IMG/VR virus record: IMGVR_UViG_3300026521_000226 | Coordinates: 1 to 64,000 of that record | Strand: one strand, 5' to 3' | DNA: 64,000 bases | DNA from: a virus | Shown here: positions 37,310 to 46,647 of the stretch, one piece after another | How the letters are laid out: every line of letters starts with the position of its first letter | How positions within the stretch are numbered: position 1 is the stretch's first letter | The notes under the pieces: model-generated | Database searches by the model: none | The model's input: the letters and a program-made list of their open reading frames with translations, nothing else | What the model was told of the DNA's origin: nothing | Program-made: the position numbers and the translations under genes

Positions 37310-37708
37310 TTAATTCCTTTTTTTTTCAAATTTATATTGTATTGAATTATATGTTTGCAAAATAGTTAGTATATGAAATAATTCATGAATAATAAAAGAG
37401 TTAGTTTCATTATGTTTTATAAGATTTATTTTATCTTTTGTTAATTTTATAAAACTATCCAAATCTAATACTATTCCATCAGTAAGACAATATATACTTA
37501 TTTTGTAAGCAATATCACCTAATTCCAATAAATAATCCATTATTTCTTTTTCTATTTGTAAATCATTAAATCTATGATGTTCCGTTGCTGAAATCAATAT
37601 AATTATTCTTCTGTTGAATATAATATCTAATTCTCTTAGTTTTTCTTTATATTCATTTTTTATATCATTGTTAGAATAAACAAATAAACTACAAAATTTT
37701 TCAAACAT
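37310..37708 (-). CDS. Unknown protein with HELFH motif
   Basis: 132 aa from MFEKFC; GAGG stands seven bases ahead, and the longer frame would need TTG. Near residue 108 is FIIHELFHIL, an exact HExxH in a hydrophobic helix, the form seen in zinc metalloproteases. No third ligand is obvious, and the motif lies close to the C-terminus, so activity is uncertain. It sits between the RusA-like and helicase genes, overlapping none. Confidence 0.4.
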   Translation of the reverse strand: MFEKFCSLFVYSNNDIKNEYKEKLRELDIIFNRRIIILISATEHHRFNDLQIEKEIMDYLLELGDIAYKISIYCLTDGIVLDLDSFIKLTKDKINLIKHNETNSFIIHELFHILTILQTYNSIQYKFEKKRN

Positions 37709-37712
37709 AATG

Positions 37713-38090
37713 TTACCTCTCAAATATCTTAATTTTTAAAACATGTTGATTTAATGTTTTATCAACTCGCATTTGATGTATAGTTACTGAAGTTTGATTA
37801 TCATCTTCTAAAGAACCAAGTTCAACTATGCTGTCTTCAAGTGTTTTGTGCATTAAAGCAACATTTATAGCATCTCTTCTACGTTTATCTTTATAGATAG
37901 GTTGTATATCAAAGTGTATTTCTTTAGGAAGCTTGTCATCTTCATCTAAGAACCAATCTTTAAGTAATGTTTTATACTCATTTTTCAATTTTGATTTAAC
38001 AGACCAATGAAGTCTGCTCCACATATTGATAGAGCAGATTTGGTTCTTATGCATCATCATTGGTACTGTAAATTCTTTAAGTAGTTTCAA
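37713..38090 (-). CDS. rusA: RusA-like Holliday junction resolvase
   Basis: 125 aa. An opening EFTVP strand is followed by KDKRRRDAINV...KTLEDSIVELGSLEDDNQTSVT, the RusA pattern in which RRRD...D and a later DD supply the metal-binding acids. RusA enzymes cut four-way DNA junctions at the end of recombination or before packaging. The start appears to be TTG directly after the SSB-like stop; an ATG 10 codons later would remove the first strand. Neighbours are SSB and helicase. Confidence 0.7.
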   Translation of the reverse strand: MKLLKEFTVPMMMHKNQICSINMWSRLHWSVKSKLKNEYKTLLKDWFLDEDDKLPKEIHFDIQPIYKDKRRRDAINVALMHKTLEDSIVELGSLEDDNQTSVTIHQMRVDKTLNQHVLKIKIFER

Positions 38091-38714
38091 TTAAAAGTCC
38101 ATATCTTCAACAGCTTTTTTTTGATCTTCAGTTGGTTCAGCGCTTGTTTTTTTAGGTTTATATCCAGATTTCCATTTAAATATACCATTGTGTTTTTCAA
38201 CTTTTGCTGTGAATTTTTCAATATCTTCAGAACCTGCCCAAGTAATACCTTCGATATCATTGCTTTCTCTATATTGATCATCTTCAGGTCTATCAGTATC
38301 AAGTGATTTTCTAACAAGAACTTTTACTTTCTTACCATTAACACCATTGATTTGCTTACCATCAACATCTTTACCAAACATTTTAAATTGAATGTCTTTC
38401 CCAATAGTCATATCGTTAATATCAACATTTGTTGCTTTTGCAATAGACTTCAGTCTACTAACAAACCCTTTATTTGGTTCCCCAGATTGAAGTAATTTAC
38501 CAACATCTTTTCTAAATGATAAAATTCTACCATCAACATCAATCTCTACTCTTAACATAGTAGCATCAAAATATGGATTTTTATAAATAATCACATTTTT
38601 AATTTCACCATCATACACACCAGATTCTAATAAACTAAATCCTTCACCAACTGTACTTTCACTTGCTTCTTCGTACACTTCTTTGTCAATTCCTAACTCA
38701 TTTAATAAACCCAT
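38091..38714 (-). CDS. Putative single-stranded DNA-binding protein
   Basis: 207 aa. A beta-rich OB-type body (GVYDGEIKNVIIYKN, LRVEIDVDGRILSF, GKKVKVLVRK) is followed by a Lys/Pro linker and an acidic tail ending AVEDMDF. An acidic tail with a terminal Phe is the hallmark by which SSBs recruit partners. In N4, SSB is also needed for late transcription by host polymerase, relevant to the late promoters seen here. The family assignment rests on the tail and layout. Confidence 0.6.
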   Translation of the reverse strand: MGLLNELGIDKEVYEEASESTVGEGFSLLESGVYDGEIKNVIIYKNPYFDATMLRVEIDVDGRILSFRKDVGKLLQSGEPNKGFVSRLKSIAKATNVDINDMTIGKDIQFKMFGKDVDGKQINGVNGKKVKVLVRKSLDTDRPEDDQYRESNDIEGITWAGSEDIEKFTAKVEKHNGIFKWKSGYKPKKTSAEPTEDQKKAVEDMDF

Positions 38715-38715
38715 A

Positions 38716-38898
38716 TTATTCTCCTTGTTCTTTATTTAATTCTACTGTTTCATCTTGAATATTAAATTCAACTAACGCTTCTACTTTACTACCTCTTCTA
38801 ACTTTAATGTCTACATTGTTTACATCAAATGTACCACTATTTTCAACATAGTTTTTTACTGCTTTAAGCACTTCCTCGTGTGTAATTGTTAATATCAT
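38716..38898 (-). CDS. Small unknown protein (60 aa)
   Basis: MILTITHEEVLKAVKNYVENSG, then VDIKVRRGSKVEALVEFNI. A helix plus two strands. It ends 1 base before the SSB-like start and overlaps the gene upstream by one base. Function unknown. Confidence 0.5.
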   Translation of the reverse strand: MILTITHEEVLKAVKNYVENSGTFDVNNVDIKVRRGSKVEALVEFNIQDETVELNKEQGE

Positions 38899-39083
38899 TA
38901 TTCCTCTCCTTCTAATTTGATTGAATTTTTTCTATACGTTTTAAATAATTTCTCTAACTTTAAACTACATTTTCTAACTCTTAATCTTGCTGACTTATTT
39001 TTTACCTTAAATAAATCTTCTTCAAGTTCTTCGATTGTGTTTCTGATTTCTTCTGTAAGTCCAAATAATTCGTCTTTTGTCAT
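38898..39083 (-). CDS. Histone Hc1-like small basic protein
   Basis: 61 aa. NKSARLRVRKCSLKLEKLFKTYRKNSIKLE resembles the NKAAGxRxRKxxxxLxKLxxxxRKxS core of Hc1-like (H1-type) bacterial proteins, preceded by an acidic helix. Such proteins may bind nucleic acid. In a phage replication block it could coat or condense DNA. The similarity is by eye only. Confidence 0.45.
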   Translation of the reverse strand: MTKDELFGLTEEIRNTIEELEEDLFKVKNKSARLRVRKCSLKLEKLFKTYRKNSIKLEGEE

Positions 39084-39154
39084 TTCTTTCTCCTTAAATT
39101 TGTTTAAAATGTGGTAGCTTTTAAAGGTTCTATGTACTACCGAACCAAAAAGTG

Positions 39155-40159
39155 TTAATAATCTTCGTCTAAAGAACCAACCGAATAATCAGCAACAGGT
39201 GCTTCAAAGAAATTTGTTTTGGTACTACTTCCTTTTAGCAGTGAATTTTGATTATATATATTCATCAAAGGTCCACCATCAGTTTCTTCATATAATAATG
39301 GTAATCTAAGATTTTTACATACTTGATTACCTTGGTACTCTATGTACAATTCAATAGCCTTATCACTAAATCCAAGTAAATCTTTAGATATATGTTTAGT
39401 CCATTCGATTTCTATTTTTGTCATCTTATCAATCATTGATAATGCTTTAATTTCTGTGTATTCACTTAATCCAATTTCATTTTTTGCTTCTCTAAATATA
39501 TTTTTAAAAACGTTTACATGAGAAAATTCATCTCTTTCAATAAAACTTATTGCGCTTGATGTTCCTGAAAAACCAAATGACCATAAAACAATAAATCCAC
39601 CTGGAAAAACGAGTTGTTCAAGTATTTGATTTGCAACAAATATAAGTTGTTTTTCTTGATCTATTGGATCTATTGTGTTTAAAGAATTAAACATATCTTC
39701 CACTGCTAAATTCTTCTTTGCTAACATTAAATCTGTTTGATGTAAATTATATACATCTCTTGAACCAATAACATCATCAGCTATGGCAGTGTAAGTCATA
39801 GAATGTAAAGCCTCTTCATACGCTTGTCTTGCTAATAATGCTTTTACTGATGGTGATGTGATTAACCCAGATACACCATCTGCAAGTTGCACTGTTTGAA
39901 TACTATCATTTGTGATTAATTGTGCTAATGCTAAATTAAACGCTTTTTTTTGCTCATCAGACAATTGCTGGTACTTCTTTTTATCTTGCCCTAAGTTTAA
40001 TTCTTGCACAAACCAAGTGTAAGAAAGCATAACATCCCAAAGTGGCTTACACCATCTTAAACTACTATCTGCCATATTGATAATCCCAGAAGGATTACCT
40101 GTTAAGATTTTTTCATCTTGATATCTCTCTTCTGAGTTTTGATTATAATATTTACTCAT
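39155..40159 (-). CDS. nrdB: Ribonucleotide reductase, class I beta subunit
   Basis: 334 aa. Metal ligands and radical site are present: EALHSMTY gives E116-xx-H119-xxx-Y123, the E..H...Y arrangement of tyrosyl-radical class Ia enzymes, and DEFSH gives a later E..H pair. The subunit makes the radical used by NrdA to convert NDPs to dNDPs. It lies 9 bases downstream of nrdA and ends SLDEDY, consistent with a C-terminal tail that docks on NrdA. Length is normal. Confidence 0.9.
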   Translation of the reverse strand: MSKYYNQNSEERYQDEKILTGNPSGIINMADSSLRWCKPLWDVMLSYTWFVQELNLGQDKKKYQQLSDEQKKAFNLALAQLITNDSIQTVQLADGVSGLITSPSVKALLARQAYEEALHSMTYTAIADDVIGSRDVYNLHQTDLMLAKKNLAVEDMFNSLNTIDPIDQEKQLIFVANQILEQLVFPGGFIVLWSFGFSGTSSAISFIERDEFSHVNVFKNIFREAKNEIGLSEYTEIKALSMIDKMTKIEIEWTKHISKDLLGFSDKAIELYIEYQGNQVCKNLRLPLLYEETDGGPLMNIYNQNSLLKGSSTKTNFFEAPVADYSVGSLDEDY

Positions 40160-40168
40160 CTATTCTCC

Positions 40169-41437
40169 TTATCCTGCGCATCCAACACAAGCTACTTCAC
40201 TATCTCTGTCTCTTACTTCTACTTCCATTTTTTGACTTTTAGTCCTCATATAGTAAGTAGTTTTTAACCCTTGTTTCCAAGCATACATAAGAGTGTCAAA
40301 AACTTCTTTACCTGTTGTTGTTTCTGGTCTGAAATATATATTATGTGAAATTCCCATATCAATATATTTCTGTCTTGTTGCTGTTGCTATAATCAATGCT
40401 TTTTGATCTATATCATAAGCATTTTGATAAAATTGCCAAGTTTCTGGACTTAATGATGGTACAACAACTTTAAATTTACCTAATTTATTTTCTTCAATCC
40501 ACACTCTATCAAATATTGGTTCTACACTTGGAGTAGTGTCCATAATAATAGAAATACTTGATGTTGGAGCAATACATCTTCTATGTAAATTCTTGAATCC
40601 TTTTTTACTGTATTCACAAGGCTCACTTAAGTTATGTGCTAAATCCAACGAACAATTATCTGTTATATTTTTAAATCTTGAATATAATGCCTCTATAAAA
40701 GATATATGTTCATCTGATCCATATTTTATTCCTTTTTTAGCAACTAACTCTGCTTCACCAGCTAAACCTAAACCTACGCTTCTTCTTCCTATTTGAACAT
40801 TTTCAGAACCAGGTATTTTGTATGTTGTTACATCTGTAATTGCATCTAAAAATTCAAACATTGAATATGTAACATCTGTAAAATGTTTATGAGATTTATC
40901 AGTTGTAAAATCAAATCTTCCTAAATTTATAGATCCAAGATTACATAAAGTTATTTCATCATTTTTAATTGGACTTAAGTATTCTTGACATAAATTTCCT
41001 GATCTAATTAATCCAACATCTTCATAATCCCATTCTTCTTCTTTGGTTCTATTAGCATTATCTTTAAAGAATATAAATGGCATACCAGTGTCCCAATACA
41101 TTGCTTGCATCTTTTTCCATAAATCTTTTGCTTTAATTATTTTAGGTGTATTTGTAAAATATTCAGGTTGTTCTTTTACCATACTTTCATATCTTAAATA
41201 ATGATTTTCAAATTCTTTTCCATATGTCTCTGTTAATTCAGGAACATCATATGGATCAAACAATGTAAAATATTCATTATTTTCTACTCTATTCATAAAT
41301 AAATCTGAACAAGATACAGATATAAATAACTCTTTGGCTCTTCTTTTATCTTCACCACCATTTCTTTTTAAATCAATGAAATCTTCAATATCTAAATGCC
41401 AAGTTTCCATTGTAGTATTAATAGCTGCCAATCTACT
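40169..41437 (-). CDS. nrdA: Ribonucleotide reductase, class I alpha subunit, exon 2
   Basis: 422 aa. Exon 2 is read from codon AGT (SRLAAINTTMETWHLDIEDF...). Joined to exon 1 it gives AVDQLG-SRLAA...ETWH, which has the spacing of the intact family (AVDQGG...PWH). Catalytic cysteines are in NLCQE and LCNLGSINL; the C-terminus VACVGCAG supplies the shuttle Cys pair. The full protein is 722 aa. It is the product of splicing across the group I intron at 41,438-42,502. Confidence 0.85.
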   Translation of the reverse strand, partial: SRLAAINTTMETWHLDIEDFIDLKRNGGEDKRRAKELFISVSCSDLFMNRVENNEYFTLFDPYDVPELTETYGKEFENHYLRYESMVKEQPEYFTNTPKIIKAKDLWKKMQAMYWDTGMPFIFFKDNANRTKEEEWDYEDVGLIRSGNLCQEYLSPIKNDEITLCNLGSINLGRFDFTTDKSHKHFTDVTYSMFEFLDAITDVTTYKIPGSENVQIGRRSVGLGLAGEAELVAKKGIKYGSDEHISFIEALYSRFKNITDNCSLDLAHNLSEPCEYSKKGFKNLHRRCIAPTSSISIIMDTTPSVEPIFDRVWIEENKLGKFKVVVPSLSPETWQFYQNAYDIDQKALIIATATRQKYIDMGISHNIYFRPETTTGKEVFDTLMYAWKQGLKTTYYMRTKSQKMEVEVRDRDSEVACVGCAG

Positions 41438-42502
41438 CGTAATATTCAATTTAAAACGCAACTTTTAAATCAGTTCTCTTATGAACTTCTTATGCTTTTG
41501 CATAAGACTAGACTATATCTTCATCTTATTTTATTTTAATAAGATGCCTTCCATTTCGAATACCATTAGCTTGTACCCTACTCCCTCACGGGATAGTCGT
41601 TGAAGGTTCATGTTAAATATGCTTCCAAGATCTTCTTGCTTTTATATCATTTATTGTATGCTGTGAAACATTATACACTTCACTCAAATGTTTAGAACTA
41701 TCAGTAGATGCTCTTATTTCTAATACATCTTTTGGTTTTAGTTTAGCTTGGGAATTATTTTGACCTGTTGCTGCAATTTTTGCTTTCCAAGTCTTTCCAA
41801 GTCCGTTAATTTTCTTATGATAAGCATTTTCAATTTGAGTACACCATTCAAGATTTTCAACATTATTATTTTCTTTATCCCCATCTATATGGTTAATTTG
41901 TGGTTTATTTTCTGGGTTTGGTATAAAAGCTTTAGCAACTAATCTATGAACTGTTTTTGTTTGTTTGTTTGTTAAACAAACACTTTTATAACCTTTTACA
42001 TTGTTTGCTTGTTTTAAAACATTTCTATGTCTTTTAAAAACGATTAAACCTTTCTTATTAACTAAATAATCTGGAAATTCTTTTATTATTTTAAATCCAT
42101 TTGGCACTATATTCTCATACTTATCATATATTTTCTTTTTAGTTCTTCGTGTTTGATCTTTTGATAAATTAAATTCTTTTTTAAAATAATCATAACTTTG
42201 GTTTATATTTAAAATAAATTTAATATTATTTTCTACTGAAAACTCTCTTCGTATTGTTTCACTAACATTTATACTATCAAGCATAAATCTTTTATATTCA
42301 TCACTTAACATGCTTCCCTGCTGATCACCAATTTTCATTGTAAGCTCCTTATATTGTTTTTATCGACTTACAATTCTATCATAATAATTTTTAACTTTCA
42401 AGCTTATTCTCACGAATTACTTTGTAGTTTATTATGCTTTACGGCTTTCCAGCAATTAAAAAGGTTTGCTTATAATATCACTATTATAAGGGGCTAAAAT
42501 TA
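41438..42502 (-). other. Group I intron in nrdA
   Basis: 1065 bases. Group I core elements are visible on the - strand: P-like AATTGCTGGAAAGCC (42,443-42,457), R-like TTCAACGACTATCCCG (41,589-41,606) and S-like AAGATATAGTCTAG (41,508-41,521). Exon 1 ends ...TTGGGT, which pairs with GCCC just inside the intron to form P1 with the required U-G at the splice site. The intron ends in G. An in-frame stop follows exon 1 at once, so splicing is needed. It carries an HNH endonuclease gene. Confidence 0.85.
41613..42338 (-). CDS. HNH homing endonuclease of the nrdA intron
   Basis: 241 aa. A NUMOD4-like segment lies near 84-115 (IIKEFPDYLVNKKGLIVFKRHRN). The HNH core (VHRLVAKAF, PQINHIDGDKENNNVENLEWC) is at about 130-166 with H131, H150 and N158/159. 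A C-terminal helix-turn-helix/NUMOD1 (SEVYNVSQHTINDIKARRSW) recognises DNA. RBS AAGGAG precedes the start. It probably cleaves intron-less nrdA alleles and spreads the intron. Confidence 0.85.
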   Translation of the reverse strand: MKIGDQQGSMLSDEYKRFMLDSINVSETIRREFSVENNIKFILNINQSYDYFKKEFNLSKDQTRRTKKKIYDKYENIVPNGFKIIKEFPDYLVNKKGLIVFKRHRNVLKQANNVKGYKSVCLTNKQTKTVHRLVAKAFIPNPENKPQINHIDGDKENNNVENLEWCTQIENAYHKKINGLGKTWKAKIAATGQNNSQAKLKPKDVLEIRASTDSSKHLSEVYNVSQHTINDIKARRSWKHI

Positions 42503-43402
42503 ACCCAATTGGTCAACTGCATTTGAGGTAGCATTTGTTAATTGTAGAAATGGAATTGGTCCTTTTGCTGCACCTTTTATATCTTGTATAGTTCCACCAT
42601 TTGCTCTTAATTTAGATACATCATATCCCCATCCAGAACCATATTTTGATCCTACAGCAATAGTTTTATGAGCATCATAAATTCCTTCTAAGTCATCTGG
42701 CATAGAGCCTACTGCACAACTAAAACAATTACCATTAATAGTTCTACCATTTTTAAGTGTTGGTGTTCCTGGTAACGCTTCTAATTTACTGAAAATATTG
42801 TACCATTCAATTGCCTTTTCAGTAGGATTTCTTTGATTTTGTGCTGCAAATATAGCTAAAGACATAAACATATGTTGAGGTAATTCAGTTACAACATTTT
42901 TGTTATCTATATTTTGTTTAATTAAATATCTTTCTTCAAGCATTTTAATACCAAGATAATTAAATAGTTTATCTCTATCTGGAACTATAGCGTTATTAAT
43001 TTTTTCCCAATCAAAATATTTTACTATTTTTTCATTAAACCAAGATAAATAATTTTGATTAAAATTCATGTATTTTGTAAATGAAATTGCTTTATAAACA
43101 TCACCTCCAATTTTAGAACCAAAGTATGTTCTTTTAATTCTATGATACATATCATACATATGCAATCTTGCTGCTGCATAAGTAGCATCAGGTTTATCAA
43201 CATCAACTAAATCTAATGCTGATTTAATTAAAAGATTTTGAACATCTTCAGTACTCATACCATCTTTGAAAGAGATTTTAGCATTAAGTTCAATCTCTTC
43301 AAATGATACATTTTTTAAACCTTCAACTGCTTGTTCTGTCTGTTTTCTGATTTGTTTTAAATCTAAATCAACTAAATTTCCATCTCTTTTTTTAATTTTC
43401 AT
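42503..43402 (-). CDS. nrdA: Ribonucleotide reductase, class I alpha subunit, exon 1
   Basis: 300 aa, ending AVDQLG at the splice site. The first ~90 residues (IKKRDGNLVDLDLKQIRKQ...) form an ATP-cone-like domain for allosteric control. NCFSC near residue 243 supplies the N-terminal catalytic Cys. The stop codon that follows immediately is intron sequence. It starts 4 bases after the AAA ATPase stop. Confidence 0.85.
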
Positions 43403-43405
43403 ATA

Positions 43406-44065
43406 TTATCCTTCAATACCATAATAGTCTTTGATTTGCTCATCAACATATTTTAAATCATTTTCAATATAATCTTTATCAAACATCTCCTCTGGTGATT
43501 TGCACACATCTCTACCACTGTTTTGTGTTTGAAATAGATATTCACCATCTGAATTTCTTATTGCTCTTAAAACGATTGTAGCCATACCAGTGATGTTAAT
43601 CTTCTCATCAAGTAGTTTACCTATTGTTTTAGCTTTAATGTTACCATTTTGATCTTCATCTTCATGAGATAAAATATACACTCTAATATCATCAGGTAGA
43701 GCATTTGCTTCTGTGATAATCTTCCAAAAATGTTCAGCTAATTCTGTATATTTAGAAAATCCAACTTCACTTGATCTTCTCATGAATTCGTTTGCCATAA
43801 TGTATTGAGCATCATCAATAACTATAATTTTTTTATTATATTTATTAACTGCTGCATCCATTGCTGCAACAATAGTTACGTAGCTATCTGTTGTAATTAT
43901 AGAACCAGTTGGATTTTCTTTATTTAATCTTTTCCAATCTTTACTTTTGAATGGTAAAGGTTTTTCAATTGCTTTAATAACTACTGTTTCTTTTGGGTCA
44001 AGATTTTTAATACTTCGTGATTTTCCTCTACCTGATTCTCCTATAATAAATGTTGTGATTGCCAT
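43406..44065 (-). CDS. RecA-like/AAA ATPase (Sak4/AAA_24-type)
   Basis: 219 aa. Walker A GESGRGKS (residues 9-16); Walker B IIVIDDAQYI (D84/D85); a later YILSHEDED stretch matches motif-like sensor positions. Short P-loop ATPases of this type sit beside phage primase and SSB genes and stimulate strand annealing (Sak4 group). It overlaps the next gene by one base. Family naming is from the overall pattern. Confidence 0.65.
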   Translation of the reverse strand: MAITTFIIGESGRGKSRSIKNLDPKETVVIKAIEKPLPFKSKDWKRLNKENPTGSIITTDSYVTIVAAMDAAVNKYNKKIIVIDDAQYIMANEFMRRSSEVGFSKYTELAEHFWKIITEANALPDDIRVYILSHEDEDQNGNIKAKTIGKLLDEKINITGMATIVLRAIRNSDGEYLFQTQNSGRDVCKSPEEMFDKDYIENDLKYVDEQIKDYYGIEG

Positions 44066-44247
44066 TAAATCCTTCCTCCTTGTTTTAACACATTATTAAC
44101 TATAATATCAACCTCATCTGAATCTAAATGCTTTTCAAATTTTAAATTCTCTCCATGAATACAAACTCTGATTTCATCATTTGTAAATTGTCCTTTTGTT
44201 ATAGATAATCCATATTTGAATAGTTTATCATTTCTGCTACATACCAT
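44065..44247 (-). CDS. Small unknown protein (60 aa)
   Basis: Two Cys (MVC, VCIHG) and a helix at the C-terminus. It overlaps both neighbours by one base, so it is translated as part of the helicase-primase/AAA unit. No family recognised. Confidence 0.5.
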   Translation of the reverse strand: MVCSRNDKLFKYGLSITKGQFTNDEIRVCIHGENLKFEKHLDSDEVDIIVNNVLKQGGRI

Positions 44248-46364
44248 TATATTCTCCTTTTAATTGATTGAATTGTACTTCTAACTTCACTATCTTTCAA
44301 TGATGTTGCTAAGAATGAGTTCGCTTGAAACAAATAATCTTCAAAATTATCATCACCAATTGTGTCTGCAATAAGCATACCTAATTTGAATAAATTATCA
44401 GATCTATTCCCTATCATTGTGTTCTTCAAGAACCAACGAATGGCACCTTGTATTCTTGTGTCTGAATCAGCATTACTATCAGATTTTTCAACATATTCCT
44501 CATATGTATCTATCGCTTTGGCACTATATTGAAATTCACTTGTATTTGGGATAAAAGGTCTAATATCAAGCATTTCTCCATCCATGTTATACCAATACTT
44601 TGCACCTTTTACACCATAGTACCAACGAGAAGCATTTTTACATTTTTCATCATAAGAATCTATCCCAAGTGTATTCATTATATTTACATACATTTCTTTA
44701 TATACACTTGGCTCCAAATGAAAAACACTTGATGTAGGTAGGATTATTCTAAACCTATCACACACAATACCACTCTTATCTTTTTGATGTGATTTTGTTG
44801 TTGCTATCATGTATATGTGCGATGAAAACAATCTCTTTGCTTCTTCTATTGTCATTCCTTCATCAACATCAATGATTATTAGATTTTGTTCCTTCAAATA
44901 ATTAGCGTCATTTATGTATTCGTCTTTAAATGTACCAGCTGAATATCTAAATTCATTACAAACTATTTTATGAAGATTTTCAAATCTACCTTGTTTTTTA
45001 ATAAAACCTGATGGTTTTGTGTAGCTCATATCAGCATTAACAGAAACAATTATTTTATCTAACTGACTATTTCTCATTTTTTGTAAACTATATTTCATTG
45101 ACTTACCTATTGGTTCTGAAATTATAGTATTACCTAATTTATAAGCATAATCTTCAGTTAATTCAATTTCACTTTCAATTGCTTTTGCTGTTAAGCCTTT
45201 TATATTTTTAACTAAATCTGATTTAGTCAAACTATCATATTTCTCAAGTTCTTCATATATTTGAACATGAAATGGTTTGTGCTCAACAGTTGATTCAGTT
45301 GTCTTATCAATAAGTTCTGTAAATTTTATTGCAAATTCAAGATGCTTATCATTTATTTCTGTTTCCAGATCTAAAGCAGCTATAATTCCTAACAATTTTT
45401 CTATCTTCTGGATAGAACCTAATGATTCAGCAATTGGTGATTTTGACTGCTCTCTTTCAATTTGCTTATCTTCATCATATTTTAATAATTTTTTATGTAT
45501 ATTGTCTGGTAAAACTATATGATCTGTTACTTTCATATAATTAAGTAATTCCTGATTATATTCATAAAATTTATCATATTCTTCTTTTGAAATAGTCTCA
45601 TAATTACTATTTCTCATTTCTGATTTTTTATACCATGTGTTATGATAAACAAATGCTCTTCTTGTCATACCAGAAATATATGCTGAAATAAGTTTATCTT
45701 TAGCATCTTTTTTTAATTCAATCACTTCGTGAGAACCAAATAATAATGCATTAAAACAAATATCCTCAACAGTAAAATAATGTTCGCCACCATCAGAGGA
45801 AATTATTGGTCCATAAGATATACCATCATCCCATGCTGTTTTTATCTTTTTAAACACTGGTTCCATTATTCCTATGTTATCAAGTAATTCATCTGAGAAT
45901 ATATTTACAGATCCAAATCCTAAATCTTTTATTGTTTGCGCTGCTTTTTGAATACCTTGCTCAGATGATTCTACACCTATATAATATGATGATAATTTTA
46001 CATATGATTTATTTGGTTTTCCTTCTTCAAATCTTTCATAGAAAAATGCATCAGCTTTTTTTTCGAAAGCTTTTTCTATTGGTTTGTATATCTCTTTGGT
46101 TCTTTTAAAAACAAAATCTTTACCTATACCAGTTTTTCCAAAGCTTATAGCCACAAAATTAGGAATAATCTTTTTCTCTTTAAAAGATGTTACTCTTTTT
46201 ATTTTTATTCCCTTAAATCCAAGCGCAGAAGCTGTTGTAAAGAAAAGTGAATTTAAAAATAAAAGTGGAGGTATTTTATATTTTCCTTCATCTTGAATTT
46301 TATTATAGATTAAGTCTATTGTCTCTATAGAACCAAAAAGAGTTGCCTCTTCTTGATAAGTCAT
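44247..46364 (-). CDS. Helicase-primase, with the helicase domain first
   Basis: 705 aa. The N-terminal half is a DUF3987-like P-loop ATPase: SFGKTGIGKDF (Walker A, 76-83) and NIFSDELLD (D158/E159). The C-terminal ~230 residues form an archaeo-eukaryotic-type primase/PrimPol: IIIDVDEG (D499, D501), TTKSHQK (H526), DRFRIILP, then CKNASRWYYG. Most phage fusions have primase before helicase; here the order is reversed. It would open and prime replicating DNA. With no DNA polymerase in the window, PrimPol synthesis is also conceivable. Confidence 0.75.
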   Translation of the reverse strand: MTYQEEATLFGSIETIDLIYNKIQDEGKYKIPPLLFLNSLFFTTASALGFKGIKIKRVTSFKEKKIIPNFVAISFGKTGIGKDFVFKRTKEIYKPIEKAFEKKADAFFYERFEEGKPNKSYVKLSSYYIGVESSEQGIQKAAQTIKDLGFGSVNIFSDELLDNIGIMEPVFKKIKTAWDDGISYGPIISSDGGEHYFTVEDICFNALLFGSHEVIELKKDAKDKLISAYISGMTRRAFVYHNTWYKKSEMRNSNYETISKEEYDKFYEYNQELLNYMKVTDHIVLPDNIHKKLLKYDEDKQIEREQSKSPIAESLGSIQKIEKLLGIIAALDLETEINDKHLEFAIKFTELIDKTTESTVEHKPFHVQIYEELEKYDSLTKSDLVKNIKGLTAKAIESEIELTEDYAYKLGNTIISEPIGKSMKYSLQKMRNSQLDKIIVSVNADMSYTKPSGFIKKQGRFENLHKIVCNEFRYSAGTFKDEYINDANYLKEQNLIIIDVDEGMTIEEAKRLFSSHIYMIATTKSHQKDKSGIVCDRFRIILPTSSVFHLEPSVYKEMYVNIMNTLGIDSYDEKCKNASRWYYGVKGAKYWYNMDGEMLDIRPFIPNTSEFQYSAKAIDTYEEYVEKSDSNADSDTRIQGAIRWFLKNTMIGNRSDNLFKLGMLIADTIGDDNFEDYLFQANSFLATSLKDSEVRSTIQSIKRRI

Positions 46365-46371
46365 TTTACAA

Positions 46372-46647
46372 TTACAGCTTCATTAGAAGAGCTTCTAAAA
46401 CTTTGCTTAATTCCTCTGAAATCTCAGTTACCTTCGCTTCAATTTCGTCACTTTCTATTTTTCTTTGCTTTTCTTCTTGTTTCTTTTTTTTATATTCTTT
46501 TTTCATAGATTTATAAACCATTTCTAACTGTTTAAATGTTAAGGTGAAGTCAGCATTTATTTCATTATTTTTATCACTTGCTACAACGTATTCAATATTG
46601 TCGTCATATACTTTTTGTAGAAATACCATAAATTCATGTTTTTTCAT
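46372..46647 (-). CDS. Coiled-coil protein (91 aa)
   Basis: A Lys/Glu-rich coiled coil fills residues 45-90 (KEYKKKKQEEKQRKIESDEIEAK...). The N-terminal part has a small alpha/beta look. It lies 7 bases upstream of the helicase-primase and overlaps the gene before it. It may be a replication accessory factor; no family known. Confidence 0.5.
   Translation of the reverse strand: MKKHEFMVFLQKVYDDNIEYVVASDKNNEINADFTLTFKQLEMVYKSMKKEYKKKKQEEKQRKIESDEIEAKVTEISEELSKVLEALLMKL

Noticed and set aside
42480-42510. Early stop in nrdA read as a pseudogene or frameshift
   Set aside because: Group I intron core elements, P1 and an in-frame exon 2 explain the stop by splicing.
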